From contig NZ_WRXL01000002.1 in assembly GCF_010119195.1 (NCBI RefSeq), forward strand, positions 434,001 through 498,000: a DNA stretch of 64,000 bases, given 5' to 3'. Shown piece after piece: positions 49,421 to 58,542 of this stretch. A program made the position numbers and the translations under genes. The notes beneath the pieces are model-generated. The model did not search any database, had not been told where the DNA came from, and was given only the letters and a program-made list of their open reading frames with translations. The stretch is from Haloarcula salina. Lineage in GTDB: Archaea > Halobacteriota > Halobacteria > Halobacteriales > Haloarculaceae. How positions within the stretch are numbered: position 1 is the stretch's first letter; each line of letters opens with the position of its first letter.

Positions 49421-52135
49421 ATGACAGGAACTAACGAGAAGCTCCGCAGTCTGTTCCTCACGGCGCTGATGGTGTTTTCGGTATTCGCCGGCACCGTCGC
49501 GTTCTCCGGTGGCGCAGCCGCCGCGAGTAACGTGAGCGTCGAGCAGGCAGTGGAGTACTCCGCCAACAGTGGCGGAAGTACAATCGAACTGGCACTCAAC
49601 CAATCTGTTGCGAATGGTCTCGACGGCAACGGCGAACTCGAGATTTACCTCGACGGTAACGAGGTCTCCGGTACGCTGTTCAACAACGTCGACGCAGACG
49701 GTACCAACGGCCGCGTCGAAATCGACCTTACCGAGGACGTCACGCCGAACCGTAACCTGACGGTCAAGCTCACCGACATCGGTAGCGGCTCCGTCACGGC
49801 GAAGGACATCGACGTAACCTCGCGGACGTTCACCCCTGACGCGCTGGGTAACTCGGAATCCCGCTCGTACACGAACGTGTACCGCGGCGAGTCCATCGCC
49901 ATCGAGGACACCTCTGCTGGCTCCAGCACGAGTGTCCTCCTCGAGGAAGACGGCGGTAGCGTCGTCGCTGACGACACCTTCACGGCGAACAGCCAGGTCT
50001 ACGTCGTGGACACCAGTGACCTCGACACCGGTCAGCGCTACAACATCACCACCGACGGCGACCAGGAAGCTGGCTTCAAGGTCAGCGACCTCGGTCTCGA
50101 CGTCGAGATGGACGACAACGACGTCACTGACGAGGACGCCATCATCGCCAACGTCACGGTCAAGCGCGGTGGCCAGCCGGCCAACGCGACGCTGTTCGAC
50201 GAGGACGGCGAGAAGGTCAAGTCGATCGTCAAGAACCTCAAGGGTAACGACGTCGTCCAGTTCGACTTCAGCAACCACACCGCCGACGACGCTCCGTACA
50301 CGGTCAACGTGACCGACAACCAGACCGGCGTCACGGTGTCCTCTGACCAGATCAACGTCACCGAGGCCGAAGACGGTGAAGCGAGCTTCGACGAGAGCGT
50401 CGTCTCCGACCAGCGCGGTGACGTGGTCAACGTGACGGTCCAGCTCGACAACACCGACGACGGCTACATCTTCATCGGTGACGAGGACGACGACAACTAC
50501 GCGATCTCCGGTCAGATCACTGACGACGACGACGACGGTGAAGTCACCGTCCAGTTCAACAGCTACCTGGCTGGTACGTCCGGCATCGCCGGCATCAACG
50601 CGAACGACGTTCTCTCCGTCCCCGGTGACGACGACATCAGCGGTGTCACCGAGCACGGTACGTTCAGCCGTACGACCCTCAACGAAGAGACGGTCGACGC
50701 GTCCAGCTACAACATGAACGTGACTGCGGGCACCAGCAAGAGCGGTAGCCCGGACAACGTCGGGACGCTCCGCCTGAGCGAGCGCTCGACCGAGAGCGTC
50801 CGCAGCTGGGTCGCCCCGCAGGACGCTGACCTCACGGACGAGGACATCGACATCTACGACCGCATCGGCGCGAACCTGACCCAGGCCAACGACATCGCTG
50901 ACGGCGACATCGTCGTCCACCAGGTCGTCGCTTCCGGTGTCGAAGGTACGCTCGCCTACGAGGAAGAGGTCAACGGCTCGTCCGACGTCACGCAGGCGTT
51001 CCTCCGCTCGTCCAACCCCGGTAACCCGATCAACTTCACGGTCAACCGGACGAACGTCGGCGCGAACGCCGACGAGGACTCCATGGTCCTCACCTCGAAC
51101 AACGTGACGGTTGTCGACGACCCTGACAACAACACGTACTTCATCGCTGTCGAACTGGACAACGTCAACCAGTACGAGAGCGATACCGTGGTCCGCGAGG
51201 ACAACGAAGACGACCAGATCACGGCCAACTTCACCGTCTCCGAAATCAGCGCTATCGCTGACGACAACGACGGCGTCGAAGACGACTACACGCTCGTCGA
51301 GCGAGACGCGTCCATCAACACGGCCAACGGTCTCGTGACCCTGCAGGCTGCTGCTGACCAGCCTGTCACCGGCACGACCTCCGTCGCGCCCGGCTCGGAG
51401 ATCGAGGTCCGCCTCGACTCCGAGAGCGAAGCGAACCCGTTCATCCTCCGCCCCGAGGCGACCGTCACGCCGAACGGCACGTTCAGTGCCGCGGCTGACA
51501 TGAGCGAGTACTCCGCCGGAACGAACTTCACGGCGCAGGTGCTCGACGTCGACGGTGACGACCTCGGCGACGAGGAAGACGGTCAGCTTACCGCTGCTGC
51601 CACCGCGACGGTGAGCATCAGCGACCAGGAATCCGACGGTAGCGAAGTCGTCGTCGACAGCGCACAGTTGTCCGACGGTGGCTTCATCGCGATCCACGTC
51701 GGGAACGCCTCCGGCGACGTGATCGGGAACTCCGAGTACCTCGAGGCAGGCAGCCACGAGGACATCACGGTGACTCTCGACACGCCCCAGGACGGCGACT
51801 TCACGGCCGTCGCGATGCCGCACCTCGACACGAACGGCAACGAGGCCTACGACTTCCCCGGCGCTGACGGTCCGTACACTGCGAACGGCTCCGCCGTGAC
51901 GCAGTCCGCCAACGTCACCGTTGGTGGCGAGACGACCGAGGAGCCGACGGAAGAGCCGACCGAGGAGCCGACCTCCGAACCGACGGAGGAGCCGACCTCT
52001 GAGCCCACGATGGAGCCGACCGACGAGCCGACCGACGAAGGCACGACGGCCTCCGAAGGTCCCGGCTTCACGGCCGCCATCGCGCTCATCGCGCTCATCG
52101 CTGCGGCGCTCCTGGCCGTCCGACGCGACAACTAA
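49421..52135 (+). CDS. csg2: S-layer glycoprotein (copy 2)
   Basis: 904 residues from the ATG at 49421. Close to copy 1 over most of its length (signal peptide nearly identical; SYLAGTS, RSWVAPQDADL, SGVEG, DNVNQYES regions shared). It differs most in the first 130 mature residues and in the C-terminal spacer, here Glu-Pro-Thr repeats (EEPTEEPTSEPTEEPTSEPT). Same DUF7282-like unit and PGF-CTERM end (EGPGFTAAIALIALIAAALL, RRDN). Tandem S-layer genes are known in Haloarcula-type genomes. Whether both are expressed is unclear, given the weaker promoter. Confidence 0.94.
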   Translation: MTGTNEKLRSLFLTALMVFSVFAGTVAFSGGAAAASNVSVEQAVEYSANSGGSTIELALNQSVANGLDGNGELEIYLDGNEVSGTLFNNVDADGTNGRVEIDLTEDVTPNRNLTVKLTDIGSGSVTAKDIDVTSRTFTPDALGNSESRSYTNVYRGESIAIEDTSAGSSTSVLLEEDGGSVVADDTFTANSQVYVVDTSDLDTGQRYNITTDGDQEAGFKVSDLGLDVEMDDNDVTDEDAIIANVTVKRGGQPANATLFDEDGEKVKSIVKNLKGNDVVQFDFSNHTADDAPYTVNVTDNQTGVTVSSDQINVTEAEDGEASFDESVVSDQRGDVVNVTVQLDNTDDGYIFIGDEDDDNYAISGQITDDDDDGEVTVQFNSYLAGTSGIAGINANDVLSVPGDDDISGVTEHGTFSRTTLNEETVDASSYNMNVTAGTSKSGSPDNVGTLRLSERSTESVRSWVAPQDADLTDEDIDIYDRIGANLTQANDIADGDIVVHQVVASGVEGTLAYEEEVNGSSDVTQAFLRSSNPGNPINFTVNRTNVGANADEDSMVLTSNNVTVVDDPDNNTYFIAVELDNVNQYESDTVVREDNEDDQITANFTVSEISAIADDNDGVEDDYTLVERDASINTANGLVTLQAAADQPVTGTTSVAPGSEIEVRLDSESEANPFILRPEATVTPNGTFSAAADMSEYSAGTNFTAQVLDVDGDDLGDEEDGQLTAAATATVSISDQESDGSEVVVDSAQLSDGGFIAIHVGNASGDVIGNSEYLEAGSHEDITVTLDTPQDGDFTAVAMPHLDTNGNEAYDFPGADGPYTANGSAVTQSANVTVGGETTEEPTEEPTEEPTSEPTEEPTSEPTMEPTDEPTDEGTTASEGPGFTAAIALIALIAAALLAVRRDN

Positions 52136-52172
52136 CTGGAAGCGCTCCAGTCCCTGAACATCCGATTTTTCT
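52136..52172 (+). terminator. Trailer and terminator of S-layer gene 2
   Basis: Same trailer as copy 1 with a T5 run at 52166-52170, one base changed in the T-run context. Supports duplication of the whole transcription unit. Confidence 0.6.
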
Positions 52173-52283
52173 TCGCGCGCGACGCCGGTAGCGGTTGCTG
52201 TACCGACCGCTGCGGTCTGGTACTGAGGCCGCACACGGGCGCAACGACAAAACATATAGGACGGTTTGGCTAACGTACAGCAA

Positions 52284-53285
52284 ATGAGCGAGACGGTGCT
52301 GCAGGCGGGCGTCGACGTGGCGGGGCTGTCGTTCGAGCCGGTCGCCGTCTCGGAGCCGCTGATGTGGCTCGTTCTCGCGGCGTTCCTCGGGAGCTCGCTA
52401 GCCGCTCTGTACGACGACCGGCTCGCCCGCCCCGTCGCCACCGCGGGCTGGGTCCTGTTCGGTGCGTACTGGCTCGTTCTCGCGCCGCACTTCATCCTGA
52501 TACAGAAGAGCGTCATCGAAGGGCTCGGGAGCGTCGCGGCGGTCCCGCTGTCGCTGTACGCCGGCTACCTGCTCTGGCACGGGCGCGAATCGCTGCTCGT
52601 TCTGACGCGTGCGATCGGCGTCATGGGGCTGATCTACGTGCCGTTCCTGACGATTGCGCCTCTCAGGCAGGCGATCATCGAGTCGGTCACCGACCAGGTG
52701 GCATTCCTGATGACGCTCGTCGGCCACGACCCGCTCGTGGTCAACGGGCTGTCGCACAACGGGATCGAGATCACGGGGAAACAGTATCCCTACGAGAACA
52801 CGTTCTGGTTCGACGGCGACGGCAGGCCGATCACCTACACGATCATCCTCGCCTGTACGGGCATCGGGAGCATCTCCATCTTCGCCGGCGGCATCCTCGC
52901 GGTCGACGCGCCGTGGCGACGCAAACTCCGCACGCTGGCGGTGACGGTCGGCGTCATCTACGTCCTGAACCTGTTCCGGAACGTCGTCATCGGTCTGGCG
53001 TTCGGGCTCCAGAAAGCGCAGTTCTTCGAGGGGACGATCATGACGCTGTTCGGCATCAGCGATCCGCGGCTGGTGTCGTACTACATCGTGGACCGCATCC
53101 TCGCCCAGACCGGGTCCGTTGTCGTGCTCGTCGCGCTCACGTGGGTACTCATGCGCGAACTCCCCGAGCTAGCGGTGATCGTCGAAGACTTGCTGTACCT
53201 GGTGACCGGGACGGAGTACGACCTCGGGGCGACGTTCGAGGCCGACGAGACGGACGCTGGGACGCCGACGCCCGGCGACGACTGA
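52284..53285 (+). CDS. artA: Archaeosortase A
   Basis: 333 residues from the ATG at 52284. Polytopic (about eight helices). Active-site residues: Cys-191 in ILACTGIGSISIF, Arg-232 in NLFRNVVIG, and Arg-271 in YYIVDRIL; the 41- and 39-residue spacings agree with the Cys-Arg-Arg triad described for Haloferax volcanii ArtA. ArtA cuts PGF-CTERM proteins and links them to lipid. Two such substrates, the S-layer proteins, lie just upstream on the same strand. Confidence 0.95.
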   Translation: MSETVLQAGVDVAGLSFEPVAVSEPLMWLVLAAFLGSSLAALYDDRLARPVATAGWVLFGAYWLVLAPHFILIQKSVIEGLGSVAAVPLSLYAGYLLWHGRESLLVLTRAIGVMGLIYVPFLTIAPLRQAIIESVTDQVAFLMTLVGHDPLVVNGLSHNGIEITGKQYPYENTFWFDGDGRPITYTIILACTGIGSISIFAGGILAVDAPWRRKLRTLAVTVGVIYVLNLFRNVVIGLAFGLQKAQFFEGTIMTLFGISDPRLVSYYIVDRILAQTGSVVVLVALTWVLMRELPELAVIVEDLLYLVTGTEYDLGATFEADETDAGTPTPGDD

Positions 53286-53308
53286 GGGTGCGAGAACGCC
53301 GTCGCGGT

Positions 53309-54088
53309 TCACTCGATCGGTGCGCCGGCGAACGCCGTCAGCGCGTCGCGTTCGAGCGGGTGAAGCGAGCCCGGAACGACCAGTAAGTGGAGCGGGTCGC
53401 CGAAGGTCCGCGTGGCGAGGTCCTCCAGCGTGTCGGCGGCGACCAGCGGGTCCGGGCTGCCGGCCCTGGCGACGACGACGCCGAGCGTGTCGGGGAACGG
53501 CTCCGAGAGGAGGGACGCCGCGGCGTCTGCCGTCATGTACGTGTCGTCGCTGTCGTCCCAGTGGGGGTCGTCCACCTTGATGTCGAGGTAGACGAGGGTG
53601 TGGAGGTCGCGGTCGCGGTTGTCTTCGATGGTCGCGACGACGCTGTCGGGGACGCCGTCGCCGCCGTGGGCGTCCTCGAAGGGGAGCGTCGTGGCCTTCC
53701 CGAAGCGGTAGTTCTGCAGGCCGGTCAGCGAGCCGGCGGCCGTCTGGGCGGTCGTCCCGTGGACGATGCGCGTCTCGATGCCGCGGTTCTCGGCGCGAAG
53801 CCGGAGGTCGGCGTGCGTCGTCGAGACCATCGTGTCCCCGGCGGTGCAGAAGACCACGTTCCGGTCCGCTGCGGCCGAGAGGATCGGTTCAGGGTCCTGT
53901 TCGATGCCCGCGCGGTCGCGGACCTCGATGGTCGTGTCGAGCGTCGATTCGAGCGTTTCGAGATCAGTTCCGACCAGCCGGCTCGTGTAGAACTCCGCGA
54001 ACACGCGGTCGGCGTCGCGGATGGCGTCGCGACCGGCGACCGTGACGGAGCGGTCGTCGTAGAGCCCGAGCCCGACGAAGGTGAGCAT
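53309..54088 (-). CDS. dph5: Diphthine synthase
   Basis: 259 residues. Starts MLTFVGLGLYDDRSVTVAG, with the SAM-binding loops CTAGDTMVSTTHADL and ENRGIETRIVHGTTAQTAA, and QNYRFGKATTLPF: all typical of the tetrapyrrole-methylase fold enzyme Dph5. It methylates the elongation factor 2 histidine intermediate in diphthamide formation. The start is fixed by loss of homology upstream; the frame to 55153 is antisense to trm5. Divergent from trm5. Confidence 0.95.
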   Translation of the reverse strand: MLTFVGLGLYDDRSVTVAGRDAIRDADRVFAEFYTSRLVGTDLETLESTLDTTIEVRDRAGIEQDPEPILSAAADRNVVFCTAGDTMVSTTHADLRLRAENRGIETRIVHGTTAQTAAGSLTGLQNYRFGKATTLPFEDAHGGDGVPDSVVATIEDNRDRDLHTLVYLDIKVDDPHWDDSDDTYMTADAAASLLSEPFPDTLGVVVARAGSPDPLVAADTLEDLATRTFGDPLHLLVVPGSLHPLERDALTAFAGAPIE

Positions 54089-54163
54089 ACCGGCAGTGGG
54101 GTAGCGCCGGGCATAAAGGGCGCGAAGCGTCAGGCTTACCGCCCGCGGTCGGGGAGGAGTAGT

Positions 54164-55144
54164 ATGGGCGTTCCCTGCGTTCGCGTGCCGCGAGAGGACG
54201 GCGAGGCGACGCGGAGCCGGCTCGCGGCGGCCGACCTCGTCGACGACGGCTATGACATCACGGCGGCGGACGGCAATCTGTACGTGCCGGTGACCGACCC
54301 TTCTGCGGTGCCGGCCGACCTCGACGTGGTGGAGTTCGACCCACCGGTCCGCGAGGGCCAGACGATGCCGGCAGACGAACTCGGATCCGACCCGAGCTAC
54401 GAACGCATCGGCGACGTGGTGATCGTCGACGAGGACGATGCCGAGCGGGCGAGGGAGATCGCCGACGCCATCGTGGCGTCGGACCTGCCGGTGCGGACGG
54501 TGTTGAACCGGGCGTCGAAGGTCAAAGGCGAACAGCGGGTCCGCGAGTGGGACGTGCTGGCCGGCGAGAGCACGGAGGTCGTCCACCGGGAGTACGGCTG
54601 CGAGTTCGCGCTGGACCTCACCGAAGTGTACTTCTCGCCGCGCCTGGCGACCGAGCGACACCGCGTCGTCGAGCAGGTCGCCGAGGACGAGCGGGCCTTC
54701 GATATGTTCGCCGGCGTCGGCCCGTTCGTCGTCCCCTTCGCCAAGCGCGGGGCGACCTGCGTCGGGACCGACATCAACGAGACGGCGATCGAGTACCTGC
54801 GGGAGAATGCCGAACGGAACGGCGTCGCGGACCGGGTGACGGGCATCTGCGGCGACGTGCGCGAAGTCGCAGACGACTACGAGGGGTGGGCCGACCGACT
54901 CGTGATGAATCTCCCGCACAGCGCCGACGAGTTCCTCGATACCGCCGTCCGACTGGCCGGCGCGGAGTGCGTGCTTCACTACTACGACATCCAGCACGAG
55001 GACGACCCGTTCGGTCCGGGCGAGCGCGCTATCCGGGCGGCCGCCGAACCCGAGTACGACGTGACGGTCGAGACACGACACGTCGTTCGGTCGTACGCAC
55101 CGCACGAGCACAACGTCGTTCTGGACGTTCGTTTGACAGAATAA
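54164..55144 (+). CDS. trm5: tRNA (guanine37-N1)-methyltransferase Trm5-type
   Basis: 326 residues. An N-terminal domain (PCVRVPREDGEATRSRLAAA), then a class I methyltransferase: motif I MFAGVGPFVVPFAKRG, second acidic VGTDINETAIEYL, and the catalytic NLPHSADEF (NxPH of Trm5). VYFSPRLATERHR precedes motif I as in the family. It makes m1G37, which prevents frameshifting; haloarchaea also have wyosine-related Taw2 paralogues, the main alternative. A GGAGG site lies 12 bases before the ATG. Confidence 0.92.
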   Translation: MGVPCVRVPREDGEATRSRLAAADLVDDGYDITAADGNLYVPVTDPSAVPADLDVVEFDPPVREGQTMPADELGSDPSYERIGDVVIVDEDDAERAREIADAIVASDLPVRTVLNRASKVKGEQRVREWDVLAGESTEVVHREYGCEFALDLTEVYFSPRLATERHRVVEQVAEDERAFDMFAGVGPFVVPFAKRGATCVGTDINETAIEYLRENAERNGVADRVTGICGDVREVADDYEGWADRLVMNLPHSADEFLDTAVRLAGAECVLHYYDIQHEDDPFGPGERAIRAAAEPEYDVTVETRHVVRSYAPHEHNVVLDVRLTE

Positions 55145-55190
55145 GACGAACAATTATGTACATTGCTCCGATGATGGAACGTAGTGGCAG

Positions 55191-55442
55191 ATGGGTGTGA
55201 GCGAGGTAGACGAGATAGACGTCCACGACATCTCGCCGATGGCGTGGCGACTACTGCGGGTCGCCGCGGGGTACGGCCAGCGAGAGGTCGAGGTCGAGAT
55301 CGACGACATCATGCAGGCTCACATCTCCATGCTTGAGAACAACAACCGGAGTCTCTCTCAGGAGCGACTCGACGTGCTGTTCGACCTGTATCACTCTGAA
55401 CTGACGGACGAACAGGTCTGCGTCCTGGTGTCGAACTTCTAG
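55191..55442 (+). CDS. Small XRE-like HTH protein
   Basis: 83 residues. Central helix-turn-helix (VEIDDIMQAHISMLENNNRS, where QAHISMLEN is the recognition helix, as in Cro/C1 proteins), preceded by RLLRVAAGYGQREVE. Single short domain; probably a regulator. AT-rich promoter (ACAATTATG) upstream. Target unknown; the adjacent permease on the same strand is a candidate. Confidence 0.78.
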   Translation: MGVSEVDEIDVHDISPMAWRLLRVAAGYGQREVEVEIDDIMQAHISMLENNNRSLSQERLDVLFDLYHSELTDEQVCVLVSNF

Positions 55443-55479
55443 CTATGACCGACCAACGAGACGAGGGAACGGAACGACG

Positions 55480-57042
55480 GTGGAGGGGACGACCGTGACG
55501 TGGTCCGGGCGGGCGACGCCGCGGCGGACGGCGGCGTCGATCGTACTCGCGCTCGTCGTGACGGGGGCCATCGCCGCAGCGCCGACGCCTGCGCGACTCG
55601 ACGTGGCGGCCCAGTACGCGCTCGCGACGATGGCGCTGGCGGCGATCCTGTGGGTGACGAACGCGCTCCCGCTGTCGGTGACGGCGCTTCTCATCCCGGT
55701 CGCGCTGACCGTCTTCGGCATCTACGACACGATGGAACCGGCGTTGTCGGGCTTTGCGGACCCGCTCATCTACCTGTTCGTCGCGGGGTTCATGCTCGCC
55801 GAGGCGCTCCAGACCCACAACATCGACCGGCGTATCGCCCTGTACCTCATCGGCTGGATGGGGCGCTCGCCGCGACTGCTCATCCTCGCGATCATGGTCG
55901 CGACGGCGTTCCTCTCGATGTGGGTGTCGAACACGGCGACGACGGCGATGATGACGCCGGTCGCGCTGGGCGTCCTCGCCGAGGTCGTCGGCCGAGAGAT
56001 CCCCGACGGCGAGGCGTCGAACATGCGGATCGCGACTCTCCTCGGAACGGCCTACGCGGCGAGCGTCGGCGGCGTCGGGACGCTGATCGGCACGCCGCCG
56101 AACGTGGTCGCCGTGGCCTTCCTCGACCGCCTCGCCGGCGTCGAGATATCCTTCGCGCAGTGGCTCGTCGTCGGCCTGCCCATCGTCGTGCTGACGCTCC
56201 CGCTCACCTGGTACGTCCTGACGTTCTGGCTGTACCCGCCGGAGGTCGAGGACGTGAGCGACGCGCAGGCCCAGGCCAGCAAGTACTTAGAGGAGGAGGG
56301 TGCGCTCTCACGAAGCGGTCGCCGCGCGGCGTACATCTTCGCCGCGACGGCCGTCCTGTGGATGCTCGGCGGCCTCGGCTTCCTGTTCGAGGGCGTCCTC
56401 CCGGGACCGGTGTTCGTGACGCTGTTCGGCGGTACGGGGCCGAGCGTGTTCGGGTTGGAAGGCCATCGCGGAATCCTCTACTTCGTCGTCGTCGGCCTGC
56501 TCGCCATCCCCGCCCTGGTGCTCTCGGGGGCCGACGACTGGGAGAACCTGATCGACATCGACTGGGGGACCATCGTCCTGTTCGGCGGCGGCCTCTCGCT
56601 CGCGGACGCGCTGGCCGAGACCGACGCGACCCAGTGGCTGGCCCGCTCGGTCTTCGACGCCGTCGTCAACGCGCCGCTCGCGCTCGTCGTCCTCGCGGTG
56701 ATCGTCTTCACGGTCCTCGTGACGGAACTGTCTTCCAACACGGCGACCACGACGATCCTCGCGCCGGTCCTCATCAGTCTCGGGAGCGTCCTCGCCGGGA
56801 CCCTCGGCGTCGACCCGGTGCACGCGGCCGTCACGCTGGCGATCACCGGCGCGATCGCGGCGAGTTTCGCCTTCGCGCTGCCCGTCGCCACGCCGCCGAA
56901 CGCCATCGTCTTCGGGAGCGGACACCTCGATCAGCGGGACATGATCCGGGCGGGAATCGTGTTGAACGTCCTGATGACCCTCGTCCTGACGGTGCTCGTC
57001 GTCGTCTCCTTCTCGCTGTTCTGGCCGCACGTCCTGTGGTAG
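55480..57042 (+). CDS. SLC13 / DASS-type anion:sodium symporter
   Basis: 520 residues from a GTG at 55480; another in-frame GTG at 55495 is possible and overlaps the stop of a 17-codon ORF that begins at ATG 55445 (GTGA). About eleven helices. Both signature SNT motifs of the inverted repeats are present: MWVSNTATTAMMTP and LSSNTATTTILAP. The family imports dicarboxylates, sulfate or phosphate with Na+. Substrate unclear. Next to a small HTH gene, 37 bp upstream. Confidence 0.92.
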   Translation: MEGTTVTWSGRATPRRTAASIVLALVVTGAIAAAPTPARLDVAAQYALATMALAAILWVTNALPLSVTALLIPVALTVFGIYDTMEPALSGFADPLIYLFVAGFMLAEALQTHNIDRRIALYLIGWMGRSPRLLILAIMVATAFLSMWVSNTATTAMMTPVALGVLAEVVGREIPDGEASNMRIATLLGTAYAASVGGVGTLIGTPPNVVAVAFLDRLAGVEISFAQWLVVGLPIVVLTLPLTWYVLTFWLYPPEVEDVSDAQAQASKYLEEEGALSRSGRRAAYIFAATAVLWMLGGLGFLFEGVLPGPVFVTLFGGTGPSVFGLEGHRGILYFVVVGLLAIPALVLSGADDWENLIDIDWGTIVLFGGGLSLADALAETDATQWLARSVFDAVVNAPLALVVLAVIVFTVLVTELSSNTATTTILAPVLISLGSVLAGTLGVDPVHAAVTLAITGAIAASFAFALPVATPPNAIVFGSGHLDQRDMIRAGIVLNVLMTLVLTVLVVVSFSLFWPHVLW

Positions 57043-57111
57043 CGATTCGCTAATACGGTACCCGGTGTCGGTTTCGCCGCACGTGACAGCCGAGAAACCA
57101 TCACGAACAAC

Positions 57112-57175
57112 TATCCTTAACATTTAATAGGATAAATCACAACGGTCAGTATAGGCCGTGTATCACTGATACACG
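57112..57175 (+). promoter_or_regulatory. Promoter and 19-bp palindrome of the ABC transporter operon
   Basis: TATCC and GGATA (57112-57116, 57130-57134) flank an AT-rich TATA region (TTAACATTTAATA). Further down, CGTGTATCA-C-TGATACACG (57157-57175) is a perfect 9-bp inverted repeat with a one-base centre, 15 bases before the ATG of the binding-protein gene. It is a strong operator candidate for a dimeric repressor, just downstream of the predicted transcript start. Confidence 0.7.
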
Positions 57176-57190
57176 ACCGGCTCGAAACCT

Positions 57191-58537
57191 ATGACGGGAA
57201 AGAAAGACCGACGCACGTTTCTGAAGGTGGCGGGAAGTACAGGTGTCCTGGGGCTCACCGGCCTCGCAGGCTGTTCCGGTGACGGCGGCGACGGCGGTGG
57301 CGGTGACGGTGGTGACGGTGGTAGCGATGGAGGCAGTGGCGGCGACGGCGGTGACGGTGGCAGCGACGGCGGCTCGACCGGCGAGAGCGGAAGCGGTACG
57401 AGCGTCATCACGCTCGGTGGGTCGATGAGCCTCACCGGCGACAACGCCGACCTCGGGAAACTGTACAAAGACGCCTACGAACTGACGATCCAGCGAATCA
57501 ACGAGTCCGGCGGCATCGAGGCCGGCGACGGCAACACCTACGAACTGGAGATGATACTCCGGGACGACAGCACCGACGCCTCGCAGTCGAAGTCCATCTA
57601 CCAGGAGCTCATCGACCGCGAGGGCGTCGACTACCTGCTCGGCCCCTATTCCAGTACGGTGACGCTGCCGGCCAGCGCGGTCGCCGCCCAGAACCAGAAG
57701 CCGATGGTCGAGGGCGGCGGCGCGAGCCCGGAGATCTTCGCACAGGGCAACGAGTGGATCTTCGGGCTGCTCCCGACGGCCAACAAGTACGCGAAGAGCT
57801 TCATCGACATGTGTACGGCCCAGGAATCCGCGCCGGAGTCCATCGCCATCCTCGCGGAGGACGGGACGTTCAGTCAGTCCACCGCCGAGGGCGCACGCCA
57901 GAAAGTCCAGCAGACGGACCTCGAACTGGTCGTCGACCAGACGTTCCCCTCGGACACGTCGGACCTCTCGACGAACCTCGGCCGGGTGCGGGACAACGAC
58001 GCCGACATCCTGCTGCTGTGTGCCCACCAGAAGCACAACATCATCCTGGCGAACCAGATGGAGAGCCAGAACGTGAACCCCGACGCCGTGATGGGGACGG
58101 TCGGCAGCCTCAACGACTCGTTCAAGGGCGAGGTCGGGGCCAACGGCGACTACATGTACGGCCCGTCTTCCTGGGCAGTCAACGCGAACTTCGACGACCC
58201 GGTGTACGGCAAGACCGGCGACTTCGTCTCCGCCATCGAAGAGAACTACGGCTACACGCCCGACTACCACAGCGCGGCCGGTGAGGCGGTCATCCTCACG
58301 TACATGAACGCCTTCCAGAACGTCTCCGAACTCGGGCCGACGGCGGTGCGCGACCACATTCGGCAGGCCGAGTTCTCCTCGGTGTACGGGACGGTCGCCT
58401 TCGACGACAGCGGGGTCATCGACAAGAACATGCTGGTCTACCAGTGGCAGCCCGACCCCGGCCTCCAGATCGTCCACCCGAGCAACGTGGCACAGTCTGA
58501 CCCGGTCTACCCGATGCCCGCCTGGAGCGAGCGCTGA
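57191..58537 (+). CDS. livK: ABC transporter substrate-binding lipoprotein (branched-chain amino-acid type)
   Basis: 448 residues. Tat-type start (KKDRRTFLKVAG) and lipobox TGLAGC, then a Gly/Asp/Ser spacer (residues 30-68) before a type I periplasmic-binding fold (ITLGGSMSLTGDNADLGKLY, YLLGPYSSTVTLPASAVAAQ). Typical LivJ/LivK ligand-binding serines and the hinge are present. It catches the ligand outside the membrane for LivHMGF. Ligand could be branched-chain amino acids, amides or urea-type compounds. Confidence 0.92.
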   Translation: MTGKKDRRTFLKVAGSTGVLGLTGLAGCSGDGGDGGGGDGGDGGSDGGSGGDGGDGGSDGGSTGESGSGTSVITLGGSMSLTGDNADLGKLYKDAYELTIQRINESGGIEAGDGNTYELEMILRDDSTDASQSKSIYQELIDREGVDYLLGPYSSTVTLPASAVAAQNQKPMVEGGGASPEIFAQGNEWIFGLLPTANKYAKSFIDMCTAQESAPESIAILAEDGTFSQSTAEGARQKVQQTDLELVVDQTFPSDTSDLSTNLGRVRDNDADILLLCAHQKHNIILANQMESQNVNPDAVMGTVGSLNDSFKGEVGANGDYMYGPSSWAVNANFDDPVYGKTGDFVSAIEENYGYTPDYHSAAGEAVILTYMNAFQNVSELGPTAVRDHIRQAEFSSVYGTVAFDDSGVIDKNMLVYQWQPDPGLQIVHPSNVAQSDPVYPMPAWSER

Positions 58538-58542
58538 GACAC

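Noticed and set aside
45450-52516. Two minus-strand frames of over 1000 codons opposite the S-layer genes
   Set aside because: Antisense to the two S-layer genes; they exist because of strong third-position GC bias and show no domain.
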